This document shows, piece after piece, positions 24,663 to 32,720 of a stretch of 64,000 nt of DNA (position 1 is its first letter; each line of letters starts with the position of its first letter). The translations under genes and the position numbers were made by a program. The DNA is from Halomonas cerina (GTDB lineage: Bacteria > Pseudomonadota > Gammaproteobacteria > Pseudomonadales > Halomonadaceae): the NCBI RefSeq assembly GCF_014192215.1, contig NZ_JACHXP010000012.1, positions 1-64,000 of the forward strand, given 5' to 3'. The notes under the pieces were generated by a model, which made no database searches, had not been told where the DNA came from, and saw only the letters and a program-made list of their open reading frames with translations.

Positions 24663-25466
24663 CTAACGGAGCACGCCCTCCTCCTTGAGCAGCTTGAAGA
24701 TGGCCTCGGCGCCCTGCTCCGGGGTGATGTCGGTGAGGACCTGGCCGCCACCGCCCTCGGCCTTGGCCGCGGCGGCCTTGAAGCGGTCTCGGGCCGAGGC
24801 GGCCTTGACGATCTTCAGGCGTTTGGGCCGCTTGCGCGCCGGCTGGGCCTGCCACCGGGCCAGGTCATCGTCGGGCACCACCGGCGCCGCCTGAACGTCC
24901 AGGCGGCCGCGCCGGGCCGGGCCATAGGCGCTCTGGCGCGGGGCCGGCGCCGCGACGTCGACGGTGACGATGGCCGGCAGGCGTACCTTGAGGCGTCGCC
25001 GTTGCCCCCGGGGCAGCGCCTGCAGCAGCGTGGCGACGCCCTGCGAGACACCTTCCACCGCGGCCAGGCCGCTGACCAGCGGCCAGCCCAGGCGCTCGGC
25101 AAGCAGGTAGGGCAGCAGGCCCGAGCCCTCGCCCTGCTCGGCCTGCTCGCCGGCGATCACCAGCTGCGGCCCCGCCGCCTCGAGGGCCTCGGCCAGGGCC
25201 GGTAGCACATCGGCCCCGGCGGGCTGTTCGAGCAGAGAGAGCGCCTCGAAGCCCATGCCCAGGTAGCCGCGCAGGGCCGCCTCGCTGCCCGCGTCGAGGC
25301 GGCCAGCGTGCAGCAACTCGACCTCGGCATCCGCCAGGGCCCGGGCCAGCTCGACGCCCCGAGCATCCTGGTCGGCGCGTCGGCCGCGGCCGGTCAGCGG
25401 ATGACGTCCGACGGAAACCAGCACGGTCACCGCGAGACGTCCCTTGTCGTGAGTGTCAGGCCGCAT
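24663..25466 (-). CDS. etfB: Electron transfer flavoprotein beta subunit (dimethylglycine pathway)
   Basis: This 267-residue ETF beta protein carries electrons with EtfA from the dimethylglycine demethylase DgcAB. It shows the adenine-nucleotide alpha hydrolase-like fold, with GYLGMGFEALSLLE near residue 68 and VIAGEQAEQGEGSGLLP near 103. It diverges from housekeeping EtfB, as the dgc-linked forms do. The start overlaps etfA by 11 bases with GGAG seven bases upstream. It is the last gene of the dgc operon and ends at a terminator shared with the convergent IalB-like gene. Gene symbols are also used for housekeeping ETF genes, so this is a pathway paralogue. Confidence 0.88.
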   Translation of the reverse strand: MRPDTHDKGRLAVTVLVSVGRHPLTGRGRRADQDARGVELARALADAEVELLHAGRLDAGSEAALRGYLGMGFEALSLLEQPAGADVLPALAEALEAAGPQLVIAGEQAEQGEGSGLLPYLLAERLGWPLVSGLAAVEGVSQGVATLLQALPRGQRRRLKVRLPAIVTVDVAAPAPRQSAYGPARRGRLDVQAAPVVPDDDLARWQAQPARKRPKRLKIVKAASARDRFKAAAAKAEGGGGQVLTDITPEQGAEAIFKLLKEEGVLR

Positions 25467-26736
25467 TGCGCTTCTCCTCCCTTGCCTGTTCCACCAGGGC
25501 GACCAGGGCCTCGAGCACCTTGGTCGAGTCGCCGATCACCGCCAGATCGGCGCGCTTGATCATGTCGCAGCCGGGATCCATGTTGATGGCCACCACCTTG
25601 TCGCAGGCCTGGATGCCCTGGAGATGCTGGATGGCCCCGCTGATGCCCACCGCCACGTAGACCCGGGCGGTGACCCAGGTGCCGGTGGCACCGACCTGTC
25701 GGTGGCGGGCCATGAAGCCGTCGTCCACCGCGACCCGGGAGGCGCCTTCCGTCGCCCCGAGCACTTCGGCGGCGTGATGGAAGCCTTCCCAGTCGCGTAC
25801 ACCGTTGCCGGCGGAGAGGATGAACTCGGCCTCGGACAGTGCCACCCCGGCGGGATCGACCGCCACCTGGCCGAGGTCCTCGATGCGCGCCAGTTGGGCG
25901 GGCAGCGCCTCGGGAAGCGCCAGAGCCTGGGCGGCGTGGTGGGTCTCGCTGACCGGCTCGGCACACTCGGCCAGGGCCAGTATCAGGCGCGGCATGGCCC
26001 GCTGGAAGTCCAGGGTGCCCGCCGCCCCGCGGGCGGTGCAGCGCCAGCCCGACGGGGCTTCGGCGTCGGCCTCGAGCTGCCAGACGCCGGTGGCCGGGCG
26101 CTCGCCGAGCCGGGCCGCCAGGCGCCGCCCCAGGTCGGCCCCACCCAGCTTGGAATCCGGCAGCAGCCAGTGCCGTGGGGTCCAGGCCTGCTCCACGGCC
26201 ACCAGCGCGCCGAGCCGGGCCTCGGGGGCGAAGCCCTCGACCTCGGGCTCGGCGAGGTGCAGCAAGCGGTCGACACCCGCCTCCCCGAAGGCGTCTTCCT
26301 TGTGCTCACCGAAGACCACGGCCAGCACCGCGCCGGGCGTCGCCGGGTCGGCATCGGCCAGCCGGCGGGCCAGCCCCAGCAGGTCGCGGTCGTGACCGGT
26401 CAGGCGTCCGCCGGCCATGTCCGGCACCACGGCCACCAGGAAAGCCGGCGCCTCGATCTCGACCCGCGGCTTGCTGGCGGCGGTCGAGGCCTGGGGCCCA
26501 CCTGAGCCCTGGCCCTGCTGAACGCCACTGCGGTCGATGCGCTTCACGCCATTGGGCCCGATGAAGCCCACGGCATGGGGGTTCCGGCGCATCAGCCCAT
26601 GGGGCCCCATCCATTCGCTGGCCGCTCCCTGGCCGTCACTTCTTCCCAGTTCCGCCAGCACCTCGAGATGCCGGGGATGCAGGCGGTTGCGGGCGATCCA
26701 CTCCTTGCGGGGATCGCGACGTCGAATATCGCTCAT
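25456..26736 (-). CDS. etfA: Electron transfer flavoprotein alpha subunit (dimethylglycine pathway)
   Basis: This 426-residue ETF alpha subunit is longer than housekeeping EtfA (about 310) because of an N-terminal extension of about 100 residues. The extension contains a conserved-looking MGPHGLMRRNPHAVGFIGP stretch. The C-terminal FAD domain is clear (ILSAGNGVRDWEGFHHAAEV near 305, VGATGTWVTARVYVAVGISG near 350, NMDPGCDMIKRADLAVIGD near 390). ATG 26736 follows AGGAGG and overlaps the dgcB stop as TGATG. It accepts electrons from DgcAB and should pass them on through ETF-quinone oxidoreductase. The extension is seen in known dgc-linked EtfA proteins. Confidence 0.92.
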   Translation of the reverse strand: MSDIRRRDPRKEWIARNRLHPRHLEVLAELGRSDGQGAASEWMGPHGLMRRNPHAVGFIGPNGVKRIDRSGVQQGQGSGGPQASTAASKPRVEIEAPAFLVAVVPDMAGGRLTGHDRDLLGLARRLADADPATPGAVLAVVFGEHKEDAFGEAGVDRLLHLAEPEVEGFAPEARLGALVAVEQAWTPRHWLLPDSKLGGADLGRRLAARLGERPATGVWQLEADAEAPSGWRCTARGAAGTLDFQRAMPRLILALAECAEPVSETHHAAQALALPEALPAQLARIEDLGQVAVDPAGVALSEAEFILSAGNGVRDWEGFHHAAEVLGATEGASRVAVDDGFMARHRQVGATGTWVTARVYVAVGISGAIQHLQGIQACDKVVAINMDPGCDMIKRADLAVIGDSTKVLEALVALVEQAREEKRNAA

Positions 26737-28703
26737 CACACTACCTCCTCGGCCAGCGGACGGGCCGGACGCGCCTGCGCCTTGCCGCGACCGCCCGGCA
26801 CCTCGACCAGGGCATCGGCCACCAGCTCGGCGATATCGCGGATCTCGGCGCCACTGTCGACAACACCCTCCAGCATGGCGGTGCACTGCGGACAGCCCAC
26901 GGCGACGAGCTCGGCACCGGTCTCGCGGACGTCATTCATGCGCATGTCCGGGATCCGCCGCTCGCCGGGAATATCGGTGATCGGTGCGCCGCCGCCACCG
27001 CCACAGCAGCGCGAGCGGAAGCCGGAGCGCGCCATCTCGGCGACCTCGATGCCCAGGGCACGCAGGACGTTGCGGGGCGCCTCGAACTCGCCGTTGTAGC
27101 GGCCCAGATAGCACGGGTCGTGATAGGTCACGCTGCCGCCCTTCCAGGGCCGGAAGGCCAGGCGCCCCGCCTCATAGAGCTCGGCGATGTAGGTGCTGTG
27201 GTGATAGACGCGGTAGTGGCCGCCCAACTCGCCGTACTCGTTGCCCAGCACGTGGAAGCTGTGGGGGTCGCAGGTGACGATATGCTGGAAGCGGTACTTG
27301 GCCAGGGTGGCGATGTTGCGCTTCGCCAGGCTCTGGAAGGTGGCCTCGTCGCCCAGGCGACGGGCCACGTCGCCGCTGTCGCGCTCCTCGTTGCCGAGCA
27401 CGGCGAAGTCGACGTCGGCCGCGCGCAGGACCTTCACCAGCGATCGGAGGGTGCGCTGGTTGCGCATGTCATAGGCGCCGTCACCCAGCCACAGCAGCAC
27501 ATCGACCTGCTGCAGGTCCGCCATCAGCGGCAGCGCCAGGTCGGCGGCCCAGTGCATCCGCGCGCCGGGATCGAAGCCGCCGGGATTGTCGGTGGCGATC
27601 AGATTGTCGAGGACCTCGGCGCCCTTGTTGGGCGTGTTGCCGTGTTCCAGGGTCAGGAAGCGACGCATGTCGACGATGGCATCGACGTGCTCGATCATCA
27701 TCGGGCACTCCTCGACGCAGGCGCGGCAGGTGGTGCAGGACCACAGGGTCTCGGCGTCCACCAGGGCCTTGCCCTCCCGCGCCACGATGGGCCCATGGGG
27801 CGTGCCTTGGTGCTCGCCCACCGGCTTGCCGGGGTAGGGGCTGCCCGCATAGGCGGCATCGCTGCCCCCGGCCATGCCCACGACCATGTCCTGGATCAGC
27901 TTCTTGGGGTTGAGCGGCTGGCCGGCGGCGAAGGCCGGACACACCGCCTCGCAGCGCCCGCACTGCACGCAGGCATCGAAGCCCAGCAGCTGGTTCCAGG
28001 TGAAGTCGGCAGGCGTCTCCACGCCCAACGTCGCCTCGGAGTCGTCCAGGTCCAGGGCTTTGAGGCCGGTGGAGCGACCGCCACCGAAGCGCTCGGGACG
28101 ACGATGGAAGGCCAGGTGCAGGGCCCCGGCGAAGGCGTGCTTCATGGGCCCGCCCCAGGTCATGCCGAAGACCATCTCCCCCAGGCCCCAGACCAGCACG
28201 GCGCTCAGGGCCAGCGCCAGGATCCAGCTACCGAAGTCTTCAGGCAGCAGGCCCACGGCGGGCAGGGTGATGGCGAAGACGCTCAGCGAGAAAGCCATCA
28301 GGCTCTTGGGCAGGCGCATCCAGGGGCCCCGGGACAGCCGCGTCGGGGGATGGCGGCGACGGCGGGCGACGAACAGGCTGCCGACGAACATGGTCGCGCT
28401 GGCCGCCAGCAGCAGCCAGCCGAGCACGCCCTCGGCCAGGCCCAGGCCGTGCACCAGGATCATCAGTACCGCGGCGGCAACGAAACCACCGGCGGTGGCG
28501 ACGTGGGTGTTGGACATCACCTTGTCGCGGGCCACCACGTGGTGGAGATCCACCAGATAGCGCCGCGGCATGGCGGCCAGTCCCTTGAGCAGGGGGACTT
28601 GGGCGGGACGCCCCTGGCGCCACAGGCGGACACGCCGCCCGGCGCCGATCACCGCCAGCGCGAGCGCGGCGAAGATCAGTATCGGCAGTAAGATATCGAG
28701 CAT
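26736..28703 (-). CDS. dgcB: Dimethylglycine catabolism Fe-S membrane protein DgcB
   Basis: This 655-residue protein combines several N-terminal transmembrane helices (first at residues 2-20, others between about 65 and 200) with two 4Fe-4S clusters (CVQCGRCEAVCP near 243 and CTTCRACVEECP near 325) and two CCG domains (YHDPCYLGRYN near 545, RCCGGGGGAP near 580, CPQC near 615). With DgcA it converts dimethylglycine to sarcosine plus formaldehyde and probably feeds electrons to ETF or quinone. GAGG lies eight bases before the ATG. An array of nine heptanucleotide repeats separates it from dgcA, which is odd inside an operon. Confidence 0.95.
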   Translation of the reverse strand: MLDILLPILIFAALALAVIGAGRRVRLWRQGRPAQVPLLKGLAAMPRRYLVDLHHVVARDKVMSNTHVATAGGFVAAAVLMILVHGLGLAEGVLGWLLLAASATMFVGSLFVARRRRHPPTRLSRGPWMRLPKSLMAFSLSVFAITLPAVGLLPEDFGSWILALALSAVLVWGLGEMVFGMTWGGPMKHAFAGALHLAFHRRPERFGGGRSTGLKALDLDDSEATLGVETPADFTWNQLLGFDACVQCGRCEAVCPAFAAGQPLNPKKLIQDMVVGMAGGSDAAYAGSPYPGKPVGEHQGTPHGPIVAREGKALVDAETLWSCTTCRACVEECPMMIEHVDAIVDMRRFLTLEHGNTPNKGAEVLDNLIATDNPGGFDPGARMHWAADLALPLMADLQQVDVLLWLGDGAYDMRNQRTLRSLVKVLRAADVDFAVLGNEERDSGDVARRLGDEATFQSLAKRNIATLAKYRFQHIVTCDPHSFHVLGNEYGELGGHYRVYHHSTYIAELYEAGRLAFRPWKGGSVTYHDPCYLGRYNGEFEAPRNVLRALGIEVAEMARSGFRSRCCGGGGGAPITDIPGERRIPDMRMNDVRETGAELVAVGCPQCTAMLEGVVDSGAEIRDIAELVADALVEVPGGRGKAQARPARPLAEEVV

Positions 28704-28722
28704 GGTGGCAACCTCAGTATTC

Positions 28723-28835
28723 GGGCTACGGGCTACGGGCTACGGGCTACGGGCTACGGGCTACGGGCTACGGGCTACGGGCTACGAGCGGCATGATGGC
28801 TCATGGCCCGCGGCCCGCAGCCCGGGGCTGACGCG
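28723..28835. repeat. Heptanucleotide tandem array between dgcB and dgcA
   Basis: Nine exact copies of GGGCTAC run from 28723 to 28785. A spacer and a degenerate second array of GCCCGCG-like heptamers follow to about 28835. The layout, a long first array and a shorter C/G-rich second array, is shared with 31507-31620 and 51345-51444. The array is too short-period for CRISPR and lies inside the dgc transcript leader of dgcB. Confidence 0.9.
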
Positions 28836-28843
28836 AAGCGACT

Positions 28844-30916
28844 TTAGAAGTCCTTGCACAGGCGCAGGGCGTCGTAGATCGCCGCATGGGTGTTGCGCGG
28901 CGCGGTGCAGTCTCCCAGGCGGAACAGCAGGAAGCCGTCGCCGTCCTCCGCCAGGCAGGGCTGAGGCTGGATCGCATAGAGCGCCTCCAGGTCCACCTGC
29001 CCCTTGTTGCGCGACTGCCCCTTGAGCGCGTAGTAGAGCGCCTCGTCGGGACGCACCCCGTTCTCCACCACCACCTGATCGACGACCCGCTCCTCCTGGG
29101 CGCCGGTGTACTCGTTCTCGAGCACCGCCACCAGGGCATCGCCCTCGCGGTAGACCTTGTGCAGCAGCAGGTCGGAGGTCATGATCACCTCCTTCTCGTA
29201 GAGGCTGCGGTAATAGGTCGGGAAGGTGGTCCCCCCCACCGCCGCCCCCGGCTTGATGTCGTCGGTGACGATCTCGACCTTGGCGCCCTTCTCGGCCAGG
29301 TAGTCGGCCGCCGAGAGCCCGGAGAACTCGCAGATGGTGTCGTAGATCAGCACGTTCTTGCCCGGGGCCACCTTGCCGTTGAGCACGTCCCAGGTGCTGA
29401 CCACCAGACTCTCCTCGGGATTCTCCGAATAGCCCCACTCCGGATCCTGCTCCAGGAAGGGATGGCCGCCGGTAGCCAGGACCACGATGCCCGGGCGCAG
29501 GTCCTTGAGCGTCGCCTCGTCGGCGCGGGTCCCCAGGCGCAGGTCGACGCCCAGGCGCGCCAGCTCGAGCTGGTACCAGCGGGTGATGCCGGCGATCTGA
29601 TCGCGCTGCGGCGCCTTGGCGGCGGTGGTGATCTGGCCGCCCAGCTGCTCCGCGGCCTCGAACAGGGTGACGTCGTGGCCACGCTCGGCGGCGACCCGTG
29701 CCGCCTCCATGCCACCGGGGCCGCCGCCGACCACCACCACCTTGCGCTTGGCGCCTTCGGTCTTCTCGATGATGTGCGGCAGGCCCATGTATTCCCGCGA
29801 GGTCGCGGCGTTCTGGATGCACAGCACGTCCAGGCCCTGATACTGGCGATCGATGCAGTAGTTGGCGCCCACGCACTGCTTGATCTGGTCGATCTGCCCC
29901 ATCTTGATCTTGGCGATCAGGTGCGGGTCAGCGATATGCGCCCGAGTCATGCCCACCAGGTCGACATAGCCGCCCTCGAGGATACGCTCGGCCTGGTTGG
30001 GATCCTTGATGTTCTGGGCATGGATCACCGGCGCCTTGACCACTTCCTTGATGCCCGCCGCCAGATGCAGGAAGGGCTCCGGCGGATAGGCCATGTTGGG
30101 GATGACGTTGGCCAGGGTGTTGTGGGTATCGCAGCCCGAACCGATCACGCCGAAGAAGTCGACCTGGCCGGTGGCGTCATAGTAGGCGGCGATCTGCTTC
30201 ATGTCCTCGTGGGACAGGCCGTCCGGGTGGAACTCGTCACCGCAGATGCGCATGCCAACCACGAAGTCGTCGCCGACCTCGGCACGCACCGCCTTGAGCA
30301 CCTCCATGCCGAAACGCATGCGGTTCTCGAAGCTGCCGCCCCACTGGTCGGTACGCTTGTTGACCCGCGGGCTCCAGAACTGGTCGATCAGGTGCTGGTG
30401 AACGGCGGACAGCTCGACGCCGTCGAGACCGCCCTCCTTCGCCCGCCGCGCGGCCTGGGCGAAGTCGCCGATGATGCGCCAGATATCCTCTTCCTCGATG
30501 GTCTTGCAGGTGGAGCGGTGCACCGGCTCGCGGATGCCGGAGGGCGACAACAGGGTCGACCAGTCGAAGCCGTCCCAGCGCGAACGGCGACCCATGTGGG
30601 TGATCTGGATCATGATCTTGCCGCCGTGCTTATGGACGGCATCGGCGAGGTTCTGGAAATGCGGGATGATGCGGTCGGTAGCGAGGTTCACCGAACTCCA
30701 CCAGCCCTGGGGACTATCGATGGAGACCACCGAGGAGCCGCCGCAGATACACAGGCCGCAGCCGCCCTTGGCCTTCTCCTCGTAGTACTTGACGTAGCGC
30801 TCGGTGGTCATGCCGCCATCGGTCGCGTAGACCTCGGCATGAGCGGTGCTGACCACGCGGTTGCGGATGGTGAGCTTGCCGATCTGGATCGGCTGGAAGA
30901 TCGCGTCGAATGCCAT
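28844..30916 (-). CDS. dgcA: Dimethylglycine demethylase subunit DgcA
   Basis: This 690-residue enzyme of the old-yellow-enzyme/dienoyl-CoA reductase type has an FMN TIM barrel (residues 1-370; IQIGKLTIRNRVVSTAH start, GGSFENRMRF near 230), a 4Fe-4S motif (CVGANYCIDRQ and further Cys near 350-367) and a C-terminal FAD/NAD region (VVVVGGGPGGMEAARVAAE near 395). It removes a methyl group from dimethylglycine to give sarcosine and formaldehyde. AGGAGG precedes the ATG. The gene order dipeptidase-like, small protein, dgcA, dgcB, etfA, etfB is the same as I recall for Pseudomonas aeruginosa. The pathway is GbdR-activated there. Confidence 0.95.
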   Translation of the reverse strand: MAFDAIFQPIQIGKLTIRNRVVSTAHAEVYATDGGMTTERYVKYYEEKAKGGCGLCICGGSSVVSIDSPQGWWSSVNLATDRIIPHFQNLADAVHKHGGKIMIQITHMGRRSRWDGFDWSTLLSPSGIREPVHRSTCKTIEEEDIWRIIGDFAQAARRAKEGGLDGVELSAVHQHLIDQFWSPRVNKRTDQWGGSFENRMRFGMEVLKAVRAEVGDDFVVGMRICGDEFHPDGLSHEDMKQIAAYYDATGQVDFFGVIGSGCDTHNTLANVIPNMAYPPEPFLHLAAGIKEVVKAPVIHAQNIKDPNQAERILEGGYVDLVGMTRAHIADPHLIAKIKMGQIDQIKQCVGANYCIDRQYQGLDVLCIQNAATSREYMGLPHIIEKTEGAKRKVVVVGGGPGGMEAARVAAERGHDVTLFEAAEQLGGQITTAAKAPQRDQIAGITRWYQLELARLGVDLRLGTRADEATLKDLRPGIVVLATGGHPFLEQDPEWGYSENPEESLVVSTWDVLNGKVAPGKNVLIYDTICEFSGLSAADYLAEKGAKVEIVTDDIKPGAAVGGTTFPTYYRSLYEKEVIMTSDLLLHKVYREGDALVAVLENEYTGAQEERVVDQVVVENGVRPDEALYYALKGQSRNKGQVDLEALYAIQPQPCLAEDGDGFLLFRLGDCTAPRNTHAAIYDALRLCKDF

Positions 30917-30928
30917 GGTGATGCCTCC

Positions 30929-31474
30929 TCAGCCCTGCTGGGTGTCGAGCGGACGGGTGACGAACACCCCAACGTCGCAGCCTTCCTCGGCGGCGCTCTG
31001 CGTCTGTTCGGCGACGGTGCGCAAGTCGCTTCCACGCGCGGCAAGGATCTGGTCCATGGCGCCGGCGAACCAGCCGGTGAACATGTACTCGATCTTGCGA
31101 CCGACCTTGCCCAGCTGATAAACGAAGGCGCTGTGCTCGAGGCGCACCCGGCAGGTGCCGGCCTCGAGATCGATCGCCTCGGTGACGAACTTGCCCCAGC
31201 CACGCTGCGACAGGCGCGTCATGTAGTGCTCGAAGACCGCCTCGCCCTCGAGGCCATGACATTCGGCCTCCTTCTCGCACCAGTGCCAGGCGCTCTTGTA
31301 GCCGGCATGGTAGAGGATCTCGGCATACTTCTCGGCCCCCAGCGCTTCCTCGACGGCCACATGATTGTTGATGAAGAAATGCCGCGGCACGTACAGCATG
31401 GGCAGGGCATCGGTGGTCCAGACGCCGGTCTCGGCATCCACTTCGATGGGCAGTTCAGGGGCCATCTTGGTCAC
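30929..31474 (-). CDS. DUF5943 / V4R-like small protein of the dgc operon
   Basis: This 181-residue protein of unknown function always accompanies dgcA in related clusters as I recall. Its pattern (LGAEKYAEILYHAGYKSAW near 45, RGWGKF near 90, VRLEHSAFVYQLG near 112, FTGWFAGAMDQIL near 132) resembles the 4-vinyl reductase (V4R) small-molecule binding fold. The C-terminal segment has one Cys and could bind a cofactor. The start is the GTG at 31474: GAGGA lies seven bases before it but 16 before the next ATG. It is 12 bases upstream of dgcA. A carrier or binding role for a demethylation product is inference. Confidence 0.82.
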   Translation of the reverse strand: MTKMAPELPIEVDAETGVWTTDALPMLYVPRHFFINNHVAVEEALGAEKYAEILYHAGYKSAWHWCEKEAECHGLEGEAVFEHYMTRLSQRGWGKFVTEAIDLEAGTCRVRLEHSAFVYQLGKVGRKIEYMFTGWFAGAMDQILAARGSDLRTVAEQTQSAAEEGCDVGVFVTRPLDTQQG

Positions 31475-31506
31475 GGTATATTCCTCGAGTCTTGCTGATT
31501 GTTATG

Positions 31507-31620
31507 GGGCTTCGGGCTTCGGGCTTCGGGCTTCGGGCTTCGGGCTTCGGGCTTCGGGCAGCCTGCTAGGCTGTGGTCCATGACCTGTCGCTCGCGGCTC
31601 GCGGCCCGTAGCCTGTGGCT
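31507..31620. repeat. Heptanucleotide tandem array upstream of the V4R-like gene
   Basis: Seven exact copies of GGGCTTC (31507-31555) are followed by a spacer and a second heptamer series near 31588-31620 (GCTCGCG twice, GCCCGTA, GCCTGTG). The second series can pair with GGGCTAC-type units. The array sits between the dipeptidase-like gene and the V4R-like gene, inside the presumed dgc transcript. Confidence 0.88.
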
Positions 31621-32597
31621 TATTCCCCCCAGACATCCTTGAGCACGCGGACCCAGTTCTCGCCCATGATCTTGCGCACCAGGGGCTCGCTGAAGCCGCG
31701 GCGCAACAGCGCCTCGGTGAGGTTGGGAAACTCGCCGATGGTGCGAATGCCTTCGGGGTTGATGATCTTGCCGAAGCGGGTCAGGCGGCGAGCGTAGCCC
31801 TTGTCGTGGGTCAGCCACTCGAAGAAGTTCTGGTCGTGACCCTGGGTGAAATCGGTGCCGATGCCGATGGCATCCTCGCCGACGAGATTCATCACGTAAT
31901 CGATGGCCTCGACGTAGTCGTCGATGGTGGCGTCGATGCCGGCGCGCAGGAAGGGGGTGAACATGGTCACGCCGACGAAGCCGCCGTTGTCGGCGATGAA
32001 CTTGAGTTCCGCGTCGGACTTGTTGCGCGGATGCTCCTTGAGGCCGGACGGCAGGCAGTGGGAGTAGCAGACCGGCTTCTGGGACGCCTCGATGACCTCG
32101 GTGGAGGTCTTCTCGCCGACGTGGGAAAGGTCGCACATGATGCCCACGCGGTTCATCTCGGCGACGATCTCGTGGCCAAAGCCGCTTAGTCCGCCGTCAC
32201 GCTCGTAGCAGCCGGTGCCCACCAGATTCTGGGTGTTGTAGCACATCTGCACGACGCCCACGCCGAGCTGCTTGAAGATCTCGACGTAGCCGATCTGGTC
32301 CTCGAAGGCATGGGCATTCTGGAAGCCATAGATGATGCCGGTCTTGCCCTCCTCCTTGGCACGAGTGATGTCCGCGGTGGTGCGCACCGGGCGCACCAGG
32401 TCGCTGGACTCGGCCATCAGGGCGTTGGACCTGACGATGTTATCGACGGTCGCCTGGAAGCCTTCCCACACCGAGACCGTGCAGTTGGCCGCGGTCAGGC
32501 CGCCCCTGCGCATGTCCTCGAACAGCTCGCGGTTCCACTTGGCGATGATCAGGCCATCGATGACGATGGCGTCCTGGTGCAGCTCTTGAGAGGTCAT
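31620..32597 (-). CDS. M19 membrane-dipeptidase homologue of the dgc operon
   Basis: This 325-residue M19-fold protein is the first gene of the dgc cluster. It keeps the second metal-site region (CDLSHVGEKTS near 158, YSHCLPSG near 182, DAIGIGTDFTQG near 245). The first strand reads IDGLIIAKW in place of DGHxDL, and the bridging Glu position reads GFQN, the same losses as in the paralogue at 17132-18139. No signal peptide is present. ATG 32597 follows GGAG by seven bases; an upstream in-frame ATG at 32648 lacks a ribosome site. The function is unknown despite the common dipeptidase name. Linkage to dimethylglycine metabolism is by position. Confidence 0.88.
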   Translation of the reverse strand: MTSQELHQDAIVIDGLIIAKWNRELFEDMRRGGLTAANCTVSVWEGFQATVDNIVRSNALMAESSDLVRPVRTTADITRAKEEGKTGIIYGFQNAHAFEDQIGYVEIFKQLGVGVVQMCYNTQNLVGTGCYERDGGLSGFGHEIVAEMNRVGIMCDLSHVGEKTSTEVIEASQKPVCYSHCLPSGLKEHPRNKSDAELKFIADNGGFVGVTMFTPFLRAGIDATIDDYVEAIDYVMNLVGEDAIGIGTDFTQGHDQNFFEWLTHDKGYARRLTRFGKIINPEGIRTIGEFPNLTEALLRRGFSEPLVRKIMGENWVRVLKDVWGE

Positions 32598-32720
32598 GGC
32601 GGGGCTCCGGGGTAGTGCATGAACGTGCCGGCAGCATAGCGTCGGCATTCCTCGGCCCGACGCCTGGAAGCGACGGGAAGAATTCCAAAAGCGTCACGGT
32701 CATCGCGAAGGCGACGGCCC

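Noticed and set aside
28723-28785. CRISPR array
   Set aside because: The units are seven bases with no spacers, and no cas genes are in the window.
28570-29025. Apparent protein with a repeating GLRATGY motif
   Set aside because: It is the translation of the GGGCTAC heptamer array, not a gene; the same artefact occurs at 31365-31583 and 51238-51447.
28886-31498. 870-codon open frame opposite dgcA and the V4R-like gene
   Set aside because: It is antisense to strongly identified genes and shows no recognisable domain.
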